Positions 36,684-45,861 are shown, counted from the stretch's first letter. The stretch: 64,000 nt of DNA from Streptomyces sp. P9-A2 (GCF_036634175.1 NZ_JAZIFX010000001.1:8184001-8248000), one strand, 5' to 3'. Translations and numbers: made by a program. Notes: generated from the letters alone by a model not told the origin.

Positions 36684-37639
36684 TTGCCTGATCAGTTGAG
36701 CAGTATCTCTGTGCATGCGTCCACCGCGGTCACCCCTGGGTGTGACTGCTACGTGCACCGGTTCGGTTCGCTCGCTCCGGGACGGCGGGCAGGCTGCTAT
36801 CCGAGTGACATGACGGATGCGGAGTGGGCCGAGGTCCGCGCCGCGATGCCGGTGCCGGCCTGGCTCCTGAAGCGGGGCGGGCGCCCCGAGGCGTACTGCC
36901 ACCGGACAATGCTCGACGCGGTGCGCTACCTGGTCGACAACGGAGTGAAGTGGACGGCTCTGCCGGTCGATTTCCCTTGCTGGCGGGCGGTCTACGACTT
37001 CTTCCGCCGCTGGCGGGCCTACGACTATGCGCGTGAACTCTACGAACGCCTGCGACGTTCGGCGAGGGAGCGCGCCGGCCGCAACGCCGAGCCCAGCGCG
37101 GGAGTCATCGACAGTCAGTCGGTGGACGCCTCCGAGACCGTCGGCGAGGACAGTCGCGGATACGACGGCGGCAAGTCACGTGACGGCCGCAAGCGTCACA
37201 TCCTGACCGACACCGAGGGCCTGCTCCTGGAAGTGACCGTGACCACGGCCGATGTGCACGACTCCAAGGCCGCCCCCGCACTGCTGGAGACGTTCATGCA
37301 GCAGCCGGGCGGCTGCTGAAACTGGTGTGGGTCGACAGTGCCTACCAGGGTCCGGCGCTGGCGAAGGCGTTCGCCCGTCACGGAGTCCGGACCGAGGTCG
37401 TGCGCCGCTCCGACGGACAACGCGGATTTGTCGTACTGGCCCGCAGGTGGGTCGTGGAGCGGACGCTGAGCTGGCTCTCCCGCTCACGCCGCCTCAACCG
37501 CGACCACGAACGCCGCCCCGACCACCACGCCCAGATGGTGTGGTGGGCCGCCGTGATCAGACTGTCCCGGCGCCTGGCCGCAGACGCTCCGCGCTGGCCG
37601 GAGAAGCGTCCCGGCCGACTGCTCCGGGCTCAGGCATGA
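36684..37639 (+). pseudogene. IS5-family transposase with one frameshift
   Basis: TTG 36684 follows AAGGAAG. The N-terminal frame has SDMTDAEWAEVRAAMPVPAW and YLVDNGVKWTALPVDFPCW. The first catalytic Asp is in AGVIDSQSVDASETVG, and the YDGGKSRDGRKRHILTDTEG block follows. The frame ends at 37319. One base is missing near 37310, after which the second frame gives VWVDSAYQGPALAKAF (second Asp) and LARRWVVERTLSWLSRSRRL (Glu). All three DDE residues are therefore present but in two frames. Either the gene is dead or it uses ribosomal frameshifting; no classic slippery heptamer was recognised at the site. Confidence 0.82.
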
Positions 37640-38123
37640 ACCGTCCGTCCTTCGCCCGCACCAGCCAGCCCCGCTTCTCCAGCACATAGGCACGGTGACG
37701 GATCTTCTCCACCTCGTTCTTGATCTCCGCCTCCCGGCCCACCGCCCGCGTCAGCTCCACCCCGTTCACCGGCCCCGAAGCGGCCACCACCGCGGCGAAC
37801 ACCTCCCGATACAGGCCGCTGAGCACCTCCTCACCCATGCCCGACCGCCACACCGGCGGCCGCCCGCCATGCCCCGAGCCCGGGCCGCCCGATCCCACGG
37901 CGGCAGCCATCTCACCACCGGACGGCACCGGAACCGGCGTATTCACCGGGCTCTCCCCGGCCAGCACCGACACAAGCTCCTCACGCCCCACCCGGGCCCG
38001 CTCGACCCGCTCCCGCGCGGCATCCACCTCCGCCTGAGCCTGCTCCAGGACCTCCGTCCAGGACTCCAGATCCTGCCTCGCCCGCGCCTCACGCTGTTCC
38101 ATCAACCCCAGCACCGACGGCAT
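37557..38123 (-). CDS. Passenger protein: coiled coil plus winged-helix-like domain
   Basis: GAGGAGGG precedes ATG 38123 (MPSVLGLMEQREARARQDLE); the protein has 188 residues. Residues 5-55 form a charged coiled coil and a Pro/Gly linker follows. The C-terminal ~90 residues (LYREVFAAVVAASGPVNGVEL, KIRHRAYVLEKRGWLVRAKD) read as a winged helix. I recognise this as a recurrent Streptomyces protein found beside transposases; no function is established. It lies inside the inverted repeats of the IS5-type element, opposite in direction to the transposase with overlapping 3' ends. It might regulate transposition or be cargo. Confidence 0.68.
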   Translation of the reverse strand: MPSVLGLMEQREARARQDLESWTEVLEQAQAEVDAARERVERARVGREELVSVLAGESPVNTPVPVPSGGEMAAAVGSGGPGSGHGGRPPVWRSGMGEEVLSGLYREVFAAVVAASGPVNGVELTRAVGREAEIKNEVEKIRHRAYVLEKRGWLVRAKDGRFMPEPGAVGRDASPASAERLRPGAGTV

Positions 38124-38245
38124 CGCACCCTCCTCGATCCATAACAAGCCGTCCGCTGCCTGCCCCTACCCCAAGGCGATCATGCCCCGCACACGAAGAA
38201 GCCCCTGCTCATCGAACAGGGACTCCCTTTGCCACAACGCACTGA

Positions 38246-38613
38246 AGCCCTCCTCTCGCAGCCGATCCTGTGGCCTTGGCGGGTCAGCTGCTCGGCGAGC
38301 TTGCGGGTGGATTTGGTGGTCCAGCACAGCGGTGACATGGGGCCCCCACGGACGTCGGGCTCGATCAGGGCGAGGAGCGCTGCCCGAAGTGCCGGGTTGA
38401 GGTCGACGACGCGTTTGCGGCCGCCGCCGCTCTGCGGACACATCCCAACGGAGTCTCACCGGAGTCGTGTTCCCGCACCCCGAGCGACACAGTGGCCTCA
38501 CGGACACCAGTGGCACGGGCCACCATCCTGATTCCGCCGTGGCCGAGCGACCGAGCCTCTGCCCCTATCAGCAGACGACGCTGCCGCTCGTCAGCCACGA
38601 CATGGCAAAGCAC
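38246..38613 (-). pseudogene. ISAzo13-family transposase, N-terminal part
   Basis: On the minus strand the reading is DERQRRLLIGAEARSLGHGG and IRMVARATGVREATVSLGVRE, the ISAzo13 start. Then in another frame come GGGRKRVVDLNPALRAALLA, LIEPDVRGGPMSPLCWTTKS and TRKLAEQLTRQGHRIG, and in a third LREEGFS directly at the TGA target duplication. It is the upstream portion of the gene whose remainder is at 35758-36541. The multiple frameshifts show that decay was under way independent of the insertion. Confidence 0.8.
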
Positions 38614-39141
38614 AGGCCGTTGCGTGTGGGCATCCTGTATCGAAACCGGAGGTGTGCAACCGGCTCCATGGCGGGTGTCCGTTGCGGACCGGTCCGTACG
38701 GGGCAGCCGATCCGGGCTGCCGACAGTGGCTCAGACACCCAGCACGCCCCAACTCCCGTACGGTGTTGAGAGGGGATCGCCTGGTACAGATCCAGCGCGC
38801 GTCGGCGGGTCAGGCCGGTTCGGTAGTCGCCGGGCAGTACGGTGAGAGTGGTGACGGCACGGTGACACACCTGCTCAGTGAGGCTTTTCCGCCTTCGTTC
38901 GAGAGGACACGGATCCTTGCGTAGGGCGCGATTGGCTTTCTGTTGGCCCGTCATCGCGGGATCCGGCTTGTGCGGGTCGGCGGCGACTACGCGGGTCGCC
39001 TCGTCGACTGGGCCAGGACGCGCTCCACCTCACCCTGGAAGTCGTCGAACGCAGCGACGACACGTGCGGCTTCGCCGTGCTGCCCCAACAAACCCGTCAC
39101 TGACGACACCTGGCACCCTCTACCAAGGACACGACACGTCA
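38614..39141. other. Gap without recognisable gene
   Basis: About 530 bases. Frames on both strands show no family resemblance. One minus-strand frame (LPGDYRTGLTRRRALDLYQA) looks protein-like but could not be assigned. Confidence 0.35.
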
Positions 39142-39540
39142 TCACTCCCGCCGAAGTACCAGCCTCATGCCTGACCAGCGGAAATGCAGCGCTCCCGTTC
39201 GGAAGGACAACGGCTTCCGAACGGTGTGTTCGTCATGTGGGGAGGGGCTGGGTGGGGTGATGTGGTGGCAGGCGGGCTGCCGTGGCAGGAGCTGCAGAAC
39301 TGACAACACGGCAACGGCGCGCCTCGTACCAGCGCCGGCGCGTCCTTCCCGACGGTCAGCGGCCCGGCCCGGCCCGGGGTCCGGCCGTACCGCGGTGTCG
39401 ATACCGGCACGTGTTGCCTCCAACTGGGCCGCGAACGCGATGCCGAGGAAGAGAGCGACGGCGGTGAGGTTGGCCCACAGCAGCAGGGCGACGAAGGCGG
39501 TGAGCGGCCCGTACAGGGCGCCGAACGCGCCGCTCCCCGG
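39142..39540 (-). pseudogene. YihY/BrkB-family membrane protein, C-terminal fragment
   Basis: The minus-strand reading FGALYGPLTAFVALLLWANL then TAVALFLGIAFAAQLEATRAG (39403-39534) is the last transmembrane part of YihY/virulence factor BrkB proteins. A divergent tail runs to 39142. The N-terminal ~250 residues are missing: sequence upstream (39541-39746) is unrelated and leads straight into the IS701 element. It is a truncated remnant. Confidence 0.7.
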
Positions 39541-39798
39541 CCTCCACGGTGGGCATGGTCGGCGTTGGGTGGACATTTCTGTGGGTGGTGACCATGTTCG
39601 GCGGCCGGGTCACCGACGTGAGCGCCGGTGAGGTGTCGATCAACTCCGGTGTCAGCCTGTCCGGTGCGGAGTTCCTCCGCGATGTGGCCGAGCCTGCCGG
39701 GGCCGCTCTGCCGGTCCTCGCCGTCGGTCTCGCCCTGTCCCAGCACCTAGTACTCCAGCCGTAGATCGTGATCTCGATGGTGAGTGGCGCCTCTCCGC

Positions 39799-40131
39799 CT
39801 ACCCGAGTTCACCGAGACGGAGGGCGTCCCTTATCTCGCTGAGCTTCGCGGAGGACAGGACGCCCGCCCGCTCGATCAGGTCGTCCTGGGACACGGTGGT
39901 CAGCCACGTGCAGGGGGTAAAGCCCGGGCGCGGGAACGCGAACCGCAGCACGCCTTCAAAGGGCAGTCCTTCCATGGCACCTACTTGCACTTCGACGCCC
40001 AGACCGCTGATGTCGACGCCCGCAGGAGTGACGACCTGCATCGCCCGGATCCTGGACGCGTCGTCTGCCGCCAGCAGTACGACCAGCCGCCGCTCGTCGA
40101 ACTCCACCCACCAGACTTCGCCACGTTGCAC
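39799..40131 (-). CDS. MazF/PemK-family toxin-like protein within IS701 element
   Basis: AGGAGGACAT precedes GTG 40131; the protein has 110 residues. MQRGEVWWVEFDERRLVVLL is the MazF/PemK hallmark start. It is followed by MQVVTPAGVDISGLGVEVQV, GLPFEGVLRFAFPRPGFTPC-T and LTTVSQDDLIERAGVLSSAK. MazF proteins are usually ribosome-independent mRNA endonucleases controlled by an antitoxin. No antitoxin gene is visible beside it. It is divergent from the transposase start (89 bases between) and inside the inverted repeats, so it moves with the element. It may serve as an addiction gene or a regulator of transposition. The activity is inferred from the fold only. Confidence 0.8.
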   Translation of the reverse strand: MQRGEVWWVEFDERRLVVLLAADDASRIRAMQVVTPAGVDISGLGVEVQVGAMEGLPFEGVLRFAFPRPGFTPCTWLTTVSQDDLIERAGVLSSAKLSEIRDALRLGELG

Positions 40132-40220
40132 ATGTCCTCCTGACTCAGGACGGCAGGCGGAACTGCGCGACCCTGACGCGTTGTGGAGACGGGTGCGGCC
40201 ACCGTTGATCATCGTGAGTT

Positions 40221-41531
40221 GTGTGGACTGACGAAGAGACGGTGGCCGCAGGTCACAGCATAGAACCCACCCGTTGGCGGGACGCGTTCGAGGGCCTGAT
40301 GGGCCGGATCGCGGGGCGCTTCGCCCGGGTCGAACCCCGGCGCAGGGCGGCGCGGTTGGTGCTCGGTCTATTGGCCGATCTGCCGCGCAAGAACTGCTGG
40401 ACCATCGCCGAGTGGGCTGGCGAGACCACTCCGGACGGCATGCAGCACTTGTTGGGCAGGGCCAAGTGGGATGCCGATCAGGTCCGCGACGACGTGTGCG
40501 GCTACGTGGTGGAGCACCTGCACGACGACCGGGCGGTGCTGGTCGTCGACGAGACCGGCGATGTGAAGAAGGGCACTGGCACGGTCGGCGTCCAGCGCCA
40601 ATACACCGGTACTGCCGGCCGGATCGAGAACTCCCAAGTCGCCGTCTACCTGGTTTACGCAGGTCAGCGCGGCCACGCCGCAGTGGACCGGGAACTCTAC
40701 GTTCCGCGCTCCTGGACCTCCGACCCCGACCGCTGCCGCGCCGCGGGCCTTGCCGAGGACACCACCTTCGCCACCAAGCCGGAGCTGGCCACTCGTATGG
40801 TCGCCCGGTTCCTGGACGCCGGCCACCAGGCCGCATGGGTTGCCGGCGACGAGGTCTACGGCGGCAACCCGAAGCTGCGAACCGCACTGGAGGAACGCGG
40901 CACCGGCTACGTCCTCGCGGTGGCCTGCTCGCACGAAGTCACCACCGGTGCGGGGAAGTTCCGTGCGGACATCTTGGCCAAGAAGGTGCCCAAGCGGGCC
41001 TGGCAGAAGCTCTCCGCAGGGGCCGGGGCCAAGGGTCACCGCGTCTACAACTGGGCAGTCATCGACCTCCCCGACCCCCGCCCCGGGAGTCGTCAGCTAC
41101 TGATCCGCCGTAACCGCAGCACCGGCGAACTCGCCTACTACCGCTGCTACTCGCCCGCGTCCGTGCCGCTGACCGTGCTGGTCAGAGTCGCCGGATCAAG
41201 ATGGCGGGTGGAGGAGTTCTTCCAGTCGGGCAAGGGCCTGGCCGCACTCGACGAGCACCAGGTCCGCCGCTATACCTCCTGGTCCCGCTGGGTCACCCTC
41301 GCCATGCTCGCGCACGCTTTCCTCGCCGTCGTACGCGCAGACGAGCACACCCGCCCCGCACCCGATGCCCTCATTCCGCTCACCTGCAACGAGATCCAGC
41401 GCCTGTTCATCACCCTCGTCGTCCGACCCGTCCACGACACAGCCCACCGGCTCGGTTGGTCGAACTGGCGACGCCGCCACCAGGCCCGATCCCAAGCCAG
41501 CCACTACCGACGACAAGCCACTCAGGAATGA
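40221..41531 (+). CDS. IS701-family transposase
   Basis: GTG 40221 gives 436 residues. The IS701 marks are WTIAEWAGETTPDGMQHLLG, then RAVLVVDETGDVKKGTGTVG with the first catalytic Asp, VGVQRQYTGTAGRIENSQVA, AAWVAGDEVYGGNPKLR with the second Asp, and SRWRVEEFFQSGKGLAALDE with the Glu. The terminal ARSQASHYRRQ is also typical. The frame is complete and ends 1 base before the right inverted repeat. It is likely functional. Confidence 0.92.
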   Translation: MWTDEETVAAGHSIEPTRWRDAFEGLMGRIAGRFARVEPRRRAARLVLGLLADLPRKNCWTIAEWAGETTPDGMQHLLGRAKWDADQVRDDVCGYVVEHLHDDRAVLVVDETGDVKKGTGTVGVQRQYTGTAGRIENSQVAVYLVYAGQRGHAAVDRELYVPRSWTSDPDRCRAAGLAEDTTFATKPELATRMVARFLDAGHQAAWVAGDEVYGGNPKLRTALEERGTGYVLAVACSHEVTTGAGKFRADILAKKVPKRAWQKLSAGAGAKGHRVYNWAVIDLPDPRPGSRQLLIRRNRSTGELAYYRCYSPASVPLTVLVRVAGSRWRVEEFFQSGKGLAALDEHQVRRYTSWSRWVTLAMLAHAFLAVVRADEHTRPAPDALIPLTCNEIQRLFITLVVRPVHDTAHRLGWSNWRRRHQARSQASHYRRQATQE

Positions 41532-41559
41532 AGATCACGAACTACGGCTGGAGTACTAG

Positions 41560-42489
41560 GCGTAGTCGAGCGGGTCCAGGTCGATCACGTCGTTGCTGTC
41601 GCCGAGCACCTGGCTGACCAGCCAGGTGCTCCGGATCGGTGCGCGCGACTTCGCACGCTTCCAGATGGGCCTCGGCCACCGCGGCGGCGGCCTGCCTCAC
41701 CACACCGTCGGAGTCGTCGATCTCCCTGTACGTCTCCTCCAGCACCCGGATCGCCTCCTCGGCCAGACCGAGCGCCTGCACCTCCTGACCGTCGGCGGTC
41801 AGGGCGCGCAGCGCGGCCGCCGCCTCTGCCACCTGCTGCGCATACCCGGAGGCAGAGGCGTACTCGATGTACCCGTACCGGGCGAAAGGCCGCGGATCGA
41901 TCAGTGTCAGGATCCGGTCGCGGACCGTACCGATGTCGGAACGCGCGGTGGCGGCCCGCAGCTCCAGGCGTCGGCGCAGCCGGCGGTCCTCGGCGATCTG
42001 CTCCCGCACCAGCGCCAGGAGTTCGTCCTGGGACAGTGCCGTGAGCCACGCTTCCAGACCGGAGGCTCGTGCCCGTGCGGCGACCTGCTGATGCGGGATC
42101 GTCTTCGCCCGCCGCGGCATGGTCAGCCCCACCGCCACACAGTGCTTGCAGAAGTTGCCCTCCTGCCCGTAGGGACAGTCGCACCATCCCAAGAGCCCGT
42201 CGTCCCTACCAAGGGTGAGCTCCACCTCGTAGACATCCGTACCGTGCACCACGGCGGTGACCGAGCCCTCCCCTACCTCCAGACCGCGCACCGCGTCCAG
42301 ATACCCCAGCCCCCGCTCGAAGGACCGAGTCCCCGCCAGCACCCGCAGATCGTCTTCGCCGAACCCCACGACTTTTCGTGCCACACCGGTATTCAACCGC
42401 GGATCGGCAGCTCTCTGAGGCCCCACGGTCCCGGCTGTCCACAGGCGGGCGGCCTGCGCGGTGCCCGGCATGACAAGCTGTGCTTCCAC
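41560..42489 (-). pseudogene. SWIM zinc-finger protein, 3'-truncated at IS701
   Basis: The minus-strand reading VVGFGEDDLRVLAGTRSFER, LGYLDAVRGLEVGEGSVTAVV and LGWCDCPYGQEGNFCKHCVA shows the CxCx(n)CxH SWIM zinc finger typical of actinobacterial DNA-binding or ATPase-associated proteins. A helical middle part follows. Near 41645 the frame breaks; the other frame continues TWLVSQVLGDSNDVIDLDPL-DYA and meets the CTAG of the IS701 element. Normal family members run on for hundreds of residues. The sequence across the IS does not clearly continue the gene, so a rearrangement accompanied or preceded the insertion. A GTG near 42384 could be the true start. Confidence 0.72.
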
Positions 42490-42511
42490 TGCCCGATTTC
42501 AGGAGGTCACC

Positions 42512-42754
42512 ATGACTGCAGAGTTTCCATCGCAAGAAGGTCCGGAGACGGCTGACACCGAGAGCCGTGCCCTGGTGCCTGACGATGACGGCCAGTACGA
42601 CCTGAAGAGCAAGTTCCGGGAGGCCCTGGCGCGCAAGCGAGACAAGCAGGCGCAGGCCGCGGCCCTCGCTGCGAACACCGACGCGTCGAAGGTCCGCGGC
42701 GCGCACGGCCCGGCTGCGAGCCAGCGGTCGTTTCGACGAAAGAGCGGCGGCTGA
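42512..42754 (+). CDS. DUF5302 family small protein
   Basis: AGGAGGTCACC precedes ATG 42512; the protein has 80 residues. The family pattern is clear: LKSKFREALARKRDKQAQA in the middle and KVRGAHGPAASQRSFRRKSG at the end. DUF5302 members are small, charged actinobacterial proteins without known function. The gene is complete and divergent from the truncated SWIM gene. Confidence 0.85.
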   Translation: MTAEFPSQEGPETADTESRALVPDDDGQYDLKSKFREALARKRDKQAQAAALAANTDASKVRGAHGPAASQRSFRRKSGG

Positions 42755-42756
42755 GT

Positions 42757-43398
42757 TCAAACCGCCGTTGGACGGGACTCGGAGAGGCACCGCCCGGCCG
42801 CCTTGCCGATGATGGTGAGCCGGGTCCCGCCGGGTCCCGCCGGGTGACAGAGGCGACCGTCTCCTTCGGTTCCTCTGGCAAAAGCCATGAAGGCCAGGAA
42901 CTCCCGCGCCTGGGACGACCGCGCCGACCAGCGGTGCCCGACCACCTTGGTGCTGGGCACCGGCCGGTAGTCACTGCGTCGCCAGGCCTGCAGCAGGTCG
43001 TCCAGGACCGGATAGAGCTTCTCCTCGGGCGGGTCCCAGGGCTTGAGGAGGTAGTGGTCCAGGTCGACGACGTTGATCGCGTCGATCGCCGCGTCGGTGT
43101 CCGCGTACGCGGTCAGCAGGACCCGCCGTGCGCCCGGGTACACGTCCAGGGCCTGTTCGAGGAACTCGATGCCGTTCATCCGCGGCATGCGGTAGTCGGC
43201 CAGGATGACGGCGACGAGGTCGCCGCGCAGTTTCAGCTCGCGCAGCGCGTCCAGCGCGGACTCGCCGGACTCCGCGCGCACGATCCGGTACGAGGCGCCG
43301 TAGCGCCGCCGTAGATCCCGGGCGACGGCGCGGGAGACCCCCGGGTCGTCGTCCACGGTCATGAGGACGGTCCGCGTCGGCTCCACGGCCTGTGCCAT
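42757..43398 (-). pseudogene. Response regulator receiver fragment of an RR-thioredoxin reductase fusion
   Basis: ATG 43398 starts MAQAVEPTRTVLMTVDDDPG. The receiver domain is complete: VDDD acidic pocket, phospho-acceptor Asp in VAVILADYRMPRMNG, VLLTAYADTDAAIDA and LKPWDPPEEKLYPV. The segment RPVPSTKVVGHRWSARSSQA is the linker that in Streptomyces leads to a FAD-dependent thioredoxin-reductase-like domain (~350 residues). Here the reading turns after SSQAREFLA into unrelated sequence and stops at 42757. The protein is probably a truncated remnant; it could still fold as a lone receiver. Confidence 0.7.
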
Positions 43399-43525
43399 GT
43401 GTCTGTCACCCCGTGTGGTCGGACAGGCGGCCCGGTGCGCCCTTGCGGCACCGCGCCGGCTCCCGCCCATCGTATGTTCGATCGCCCCGATTCGCCCGAA
43501 TGTGCGGAAGAGTGGGGCAGGCTCG

Positions 43526-43906
43526 GCCCCCGGGTTTACCCTCAACGATCACCTGACCGCCCACGGCCCGCTCGCCGGTGGCATGCTGTACGCCTTCGCG
43601 GCGGGTACCGCTCAGGCGCTGGCCGCCGTCCATGGCGCCGGCGTGGTCCACCGGGACGTGAAGCCGCAGAACGTCATCCTCACCCCAGGTGGGCCGCGTG
43701 TGCTCGACTTCGGTATCGCGCACACGGTCGACGGCACGAGTGTGACCCGCACCGAGGTCATGACCGGAACGCCCGGCTGGATCAGTCCCGAGTACTATCG
43801 AACCGGCAGCGCCGGACCGGAGAGCGACATGTTCGGCTGGGGCGCGCTTGTCGCGTACGCCGCCACGGGGCGGCTGCCCTTCGGCTCGGGTACGCCGGAC
43901 GTAGTC
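43526..43906 (+). pseudogene. Ser/Thr protein kinase catalytic fragment
   Basis: The frame reads PGFTLNDHLTAHGPLAGGML, AQALAAVHGAGVVHRDVKPQ-NVIL (catalytic loop HRDVKPQN), RVLDFGIAH (DFG), GTPGWISPEYYRTGSAGPES-DMFGWG and GALVAYAATGRLPFGSGTPD. The N-lobe with its P-loop and Lys, and everything after about residue 130 of the kinase, are missing. The right side runs into an internally deleted IS3 copy at about 43907-43950. It is a Pkn-type kinase remnant. Confidence 0.78.
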
Positions 43907-43939
43907 GCCTTTTGGAGTTGCCCCGGTCTGACAGACACC

Positions 43940-44272
43940 GATGGGCTTGCGAGCTATGCGGCTGCGCAGAGCACTCTATGTGGTGTCTTCGCGGCGTGAC
44001 GACGTTCGTACTCGGCCGGGCTGAGCTGGCCGTTCGCCGAATGGCGGCGCCGGGGGTCATAGAAGCCTTCGATGTAGGCGAAGAGGGCCTGCTCGGCGCG
44101 GCGTCGTACTCGGCAACGATCCGCAGTTTGTACTCCGGGCTGAAGGAACGGCGCTTCGGCCGGGGAGCCGGGTCGGATCCGGCGGGCTTGATGCTGGTCA
44201 TGAGGGGGTGGTTCTCCTGTCGTGCCCTCTCAGGCTAACCAGCCGAAGCGGAACGTCTCACCCAAGGCTGAC
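43940..44272 (-). mobile_element. Internally deleted IS3-family element
   Basis: The minus-strand left end (44272 downward) is nearly identical to the left end of the IS3 element at 56487. The orfA start at 44201 (MTSIKPAGSDPAPRPKRRSF, EYKLRIVAEYDAAP) then fuses directly to the tail of an orfB (EQALFAYIEGFYDPRRRHSA, GQLSPAEYERRHAAK). About 1 kb has been lost, leaving a MITE-like derivative of ~330 bp. Only the orfA-side end is well defined. Confidence 0.68.
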
Positions 44273-44508
44273 AGAGTCCCCCATATCCCCTGCGGGGACG
44301 CCTCACAGGCGTGAAAATGGGCCGTGGTGGCCGCCCGTCGACGTCGCTCCCTCTTTGGGACAGTGAGCCCGGGACAGAGTCTGGCGCCGGGGCCGGCCGG
44401 AGGGGTCGCGCACTGTCGCCTTCGAGCACGCCGTTCAGATTCTCGTTTCCCCTCACGGCCCTGCGGGTGGCTGCCGCCCGGCGGGTCCGTGTGAGGGAGG
44501 GGACGTGG
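44273..44508 (+). ncRNA. IS110 leader, candidate bridge-RNA region
   Basis: IS110 elements encode a structured bridge RNA in the non-coding end upstream of the transposase. This 236-base leader before the IS110 gene has short hairpins (for example ACGCCT-CAC-AGGCGT near 44298-44312 and CCCCTGCGGGG). No target- or donor-binding loops could be verified by eye, so this is a positional prediction. Confidence 0.3.
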
Positions 44509-45861
44509 ATGGACGAGTCCGAGGTGGTCGACCAGACAGCGGAACTGGTGGAGCGAGTCGCCGCGATCGATGTGGCCAAGGCATCCGGGATGCTGTGCCT
44601 GCGTCTGCCGCACGAAAGGATCGAGGGACGCCGCACCCAGCGGGTGCGGAACGTGGGGGCGACCACGAACGCCATTCTGGAACTGGGCGATCACCTGCTC
44701 TGCCAGGGTGTCACCCGGGTGGTCATGGAGGCGACGGGCAGCTACTGGAAGCCGTGGTTCTACCTCCTCGAAGCCCGCGGCCTGGAGTGCCGGCTGGTCA
44801 ACGCCCGCGACGTCAAGAACGTCCCGGGCCGCCCCAAGACCGACAAACTCGACGCGGTGTGGCTGTGCAAGCTCGCCGAACGGGGTATGCTCCGGCCTTC
44901 CTTCGTGCCGCCCAAACCCATCCGGGAACTGCGCGACCTGACCCGGCTCCGCTCGGTCTTCATCGGCGAACGCAGCCGTAACAGGCAGCGCATCGAGAAG
45001 GTGCTGGAGGACGCGCAGATCAAACTCTCGTCGGTGGCCACCAACCTCTTCGGCGTCTCGGGACGCGCCGTGCTGGAGGCGCTGATCGGTGGGGAGCGAA
45101 GCCCCCGGGCACTGGCCGGTCTGGCCCGTGGCCGGCTGGTCTCCAAGCACGATGCGCTGGTGGAGGCGCTGACCGGCCAGTTCGACGATCACCGTGCCTA
45201 CCTGTGCCGGCTGCTGCTGGACACCATCGACCGGATCACCGTCCAGGTGGACGAGCTGTCGCAGCGGATCACCGCCCAGCTCGCCGGGATCCGTCTGCCG
45301 GAGGCGGACGGGGGCACAGGCCGGCCGCGCGGCGCCCCGGGCGGGACCGGCGAGGTGGACCTGTTGTCGCTGGTCGAGCGTCTGGACGAGATCCCCGGGA
45401 TCGGCCGGACCGCTGCCGAGGTGATCGTTGCCGAACTCGGCCCGGACATGAGGGTCTTGCCGACCTCCGGTCACCTGGTGTCGTGGGCCAAGCTCGCACC
45501 TCGCACGATCCAGTCCGGCGGCAAGAACACCTCGGGGCCCACCGGGCACGGCAACCCGTGGCTCAAGGGGATGATCGGGGAAGCGGCGATGGCCGCGGCC
45601 CGGACCGACACCTTCCTCGGAGCCCGCTACCGCAGACTCGTCAAACACCGGGGACACAAGAAGGCCATCGTCGCGGTGGCCCGGTCGATGCTGGTGATCG
45701 TCTGGCACATCATCAACGATCCCGCCGCCCGCTTCGAAGACCTCGGGCCCGACCACCACCAATGCCTGGTCAACCCCGTCCGCAAGACCCAGGCCCTCGT
45801 CCGCCAGCTCCAGGCCCTCGGCCACCAGGTCACCCTCACCCCCGTGGAAACTGCGGGCTGA
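44509..45861 (+). CDS. IS110-family transposase
   Basis: GAGGGAGGGG precedes ATG 44509 (MDESEVVDQTAELVERVAAI); the protein has 450 residues. The RuvC-like DEDD motif is AAIDVAKASGML, RVVMEATGSYWKPW and GRPKTDKLDAVWL (two Asp). The C-terminal transposase_20 domain is LDEIPGIGRTAAEVIVAELG with a nearby SWAKLAPRTIQSGGKN, in which the catalytic Ser region lies. Length and order are normal. It appears intact. It sits between an IS3 remnant and the tail of a recombinase gene. Confidence 0.92.
   Translation: MDESEVVDQTAELVERVAAIDVAKASGMLCLRLPHERIEGRRTQRVRNVGATTNAILELGDHLLCQGVTRVVMEATGSYWKPWFYLLEARGLECRLVNARDVKNVPGRPKTDKLDAVWLCKLAERGMLRPSFVPPKPIRELRDLTRLRSVFIGERSRNRQRIEKVLEDAQIKLSSVATNLFGVSGRAVLEALIGGERSPRALAGLARGRLVSKHDALVEALTGQFDDHRAYLCRLLLDTIDRITVQVDELSQRITAQLAGIRLPEADGGTGRPRGAPGGTGEVDLLSLVERLDEIPGIGRTAAEVIVAELGPDMRVLPTSGHLVSWAKLAPRTIQSGGKNTSGPTGHGNPWLKGMIGEAAMAAARTDTFLGARYRRLVKHRGHKKAIVAVARSMLVIVWHIINDPAARFEDLGPDHHQCLVNPVRKTQALVRQLQALGHQVTLTPVETAG

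Larger units (their letters stand above)
36544..38242 (+). mobile_element. IS5-family element with passenger gene, inserted in ISAzo13
   Basis: The ends are GTGCGTTGTGGCAAA (36544-36558) and its exact complement at 38228-38242. They are flanked by TGA on both sides (36541-36543 and 38243-38245). Removing the 1699-bp element plus one TGA restores the ISAzo13 reading GFSLQSNAK. A 3-bp TNA duplication fits the IS1031-type branch of IS5. It carries a transposase gene (plus strand) and a second gene (minus strand). Confidence 0.85.
39747..41559 (+). mobile_element. IS701-family element carrying a MazF/PemK-like toxin gene
   Basis: CTAG (39747-39750 and 41556-41559) flanks inverted repeats TACTCCAGCCGTAGATCGTG... 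at 39751-39774 and the complement at 41532-41555 (one mismatch in 24). A CTAG target duplication is characteristic of IS701. The element contains a plus-strand transposase and, in the 5' third, a minus-strand toxin-like gene. Confidence 0.88.

Noticed and set aside
37280..37330. Programmed ribosomal frameshift in the IS5-type transposase
   Set aside because: No A/T-rich slippery heptamer or convincing downstream pseudoknot was seen, so a plain deletion is the simpler reading, though IS5 relatives can use frameshifting.
39549..39764. 71-codon plus-strand frame before the IS701 left end
   Set aside because: Hydrophobic but unassignable; it runs into the IS inverted repeat and overlaps the YihY remnant junction.
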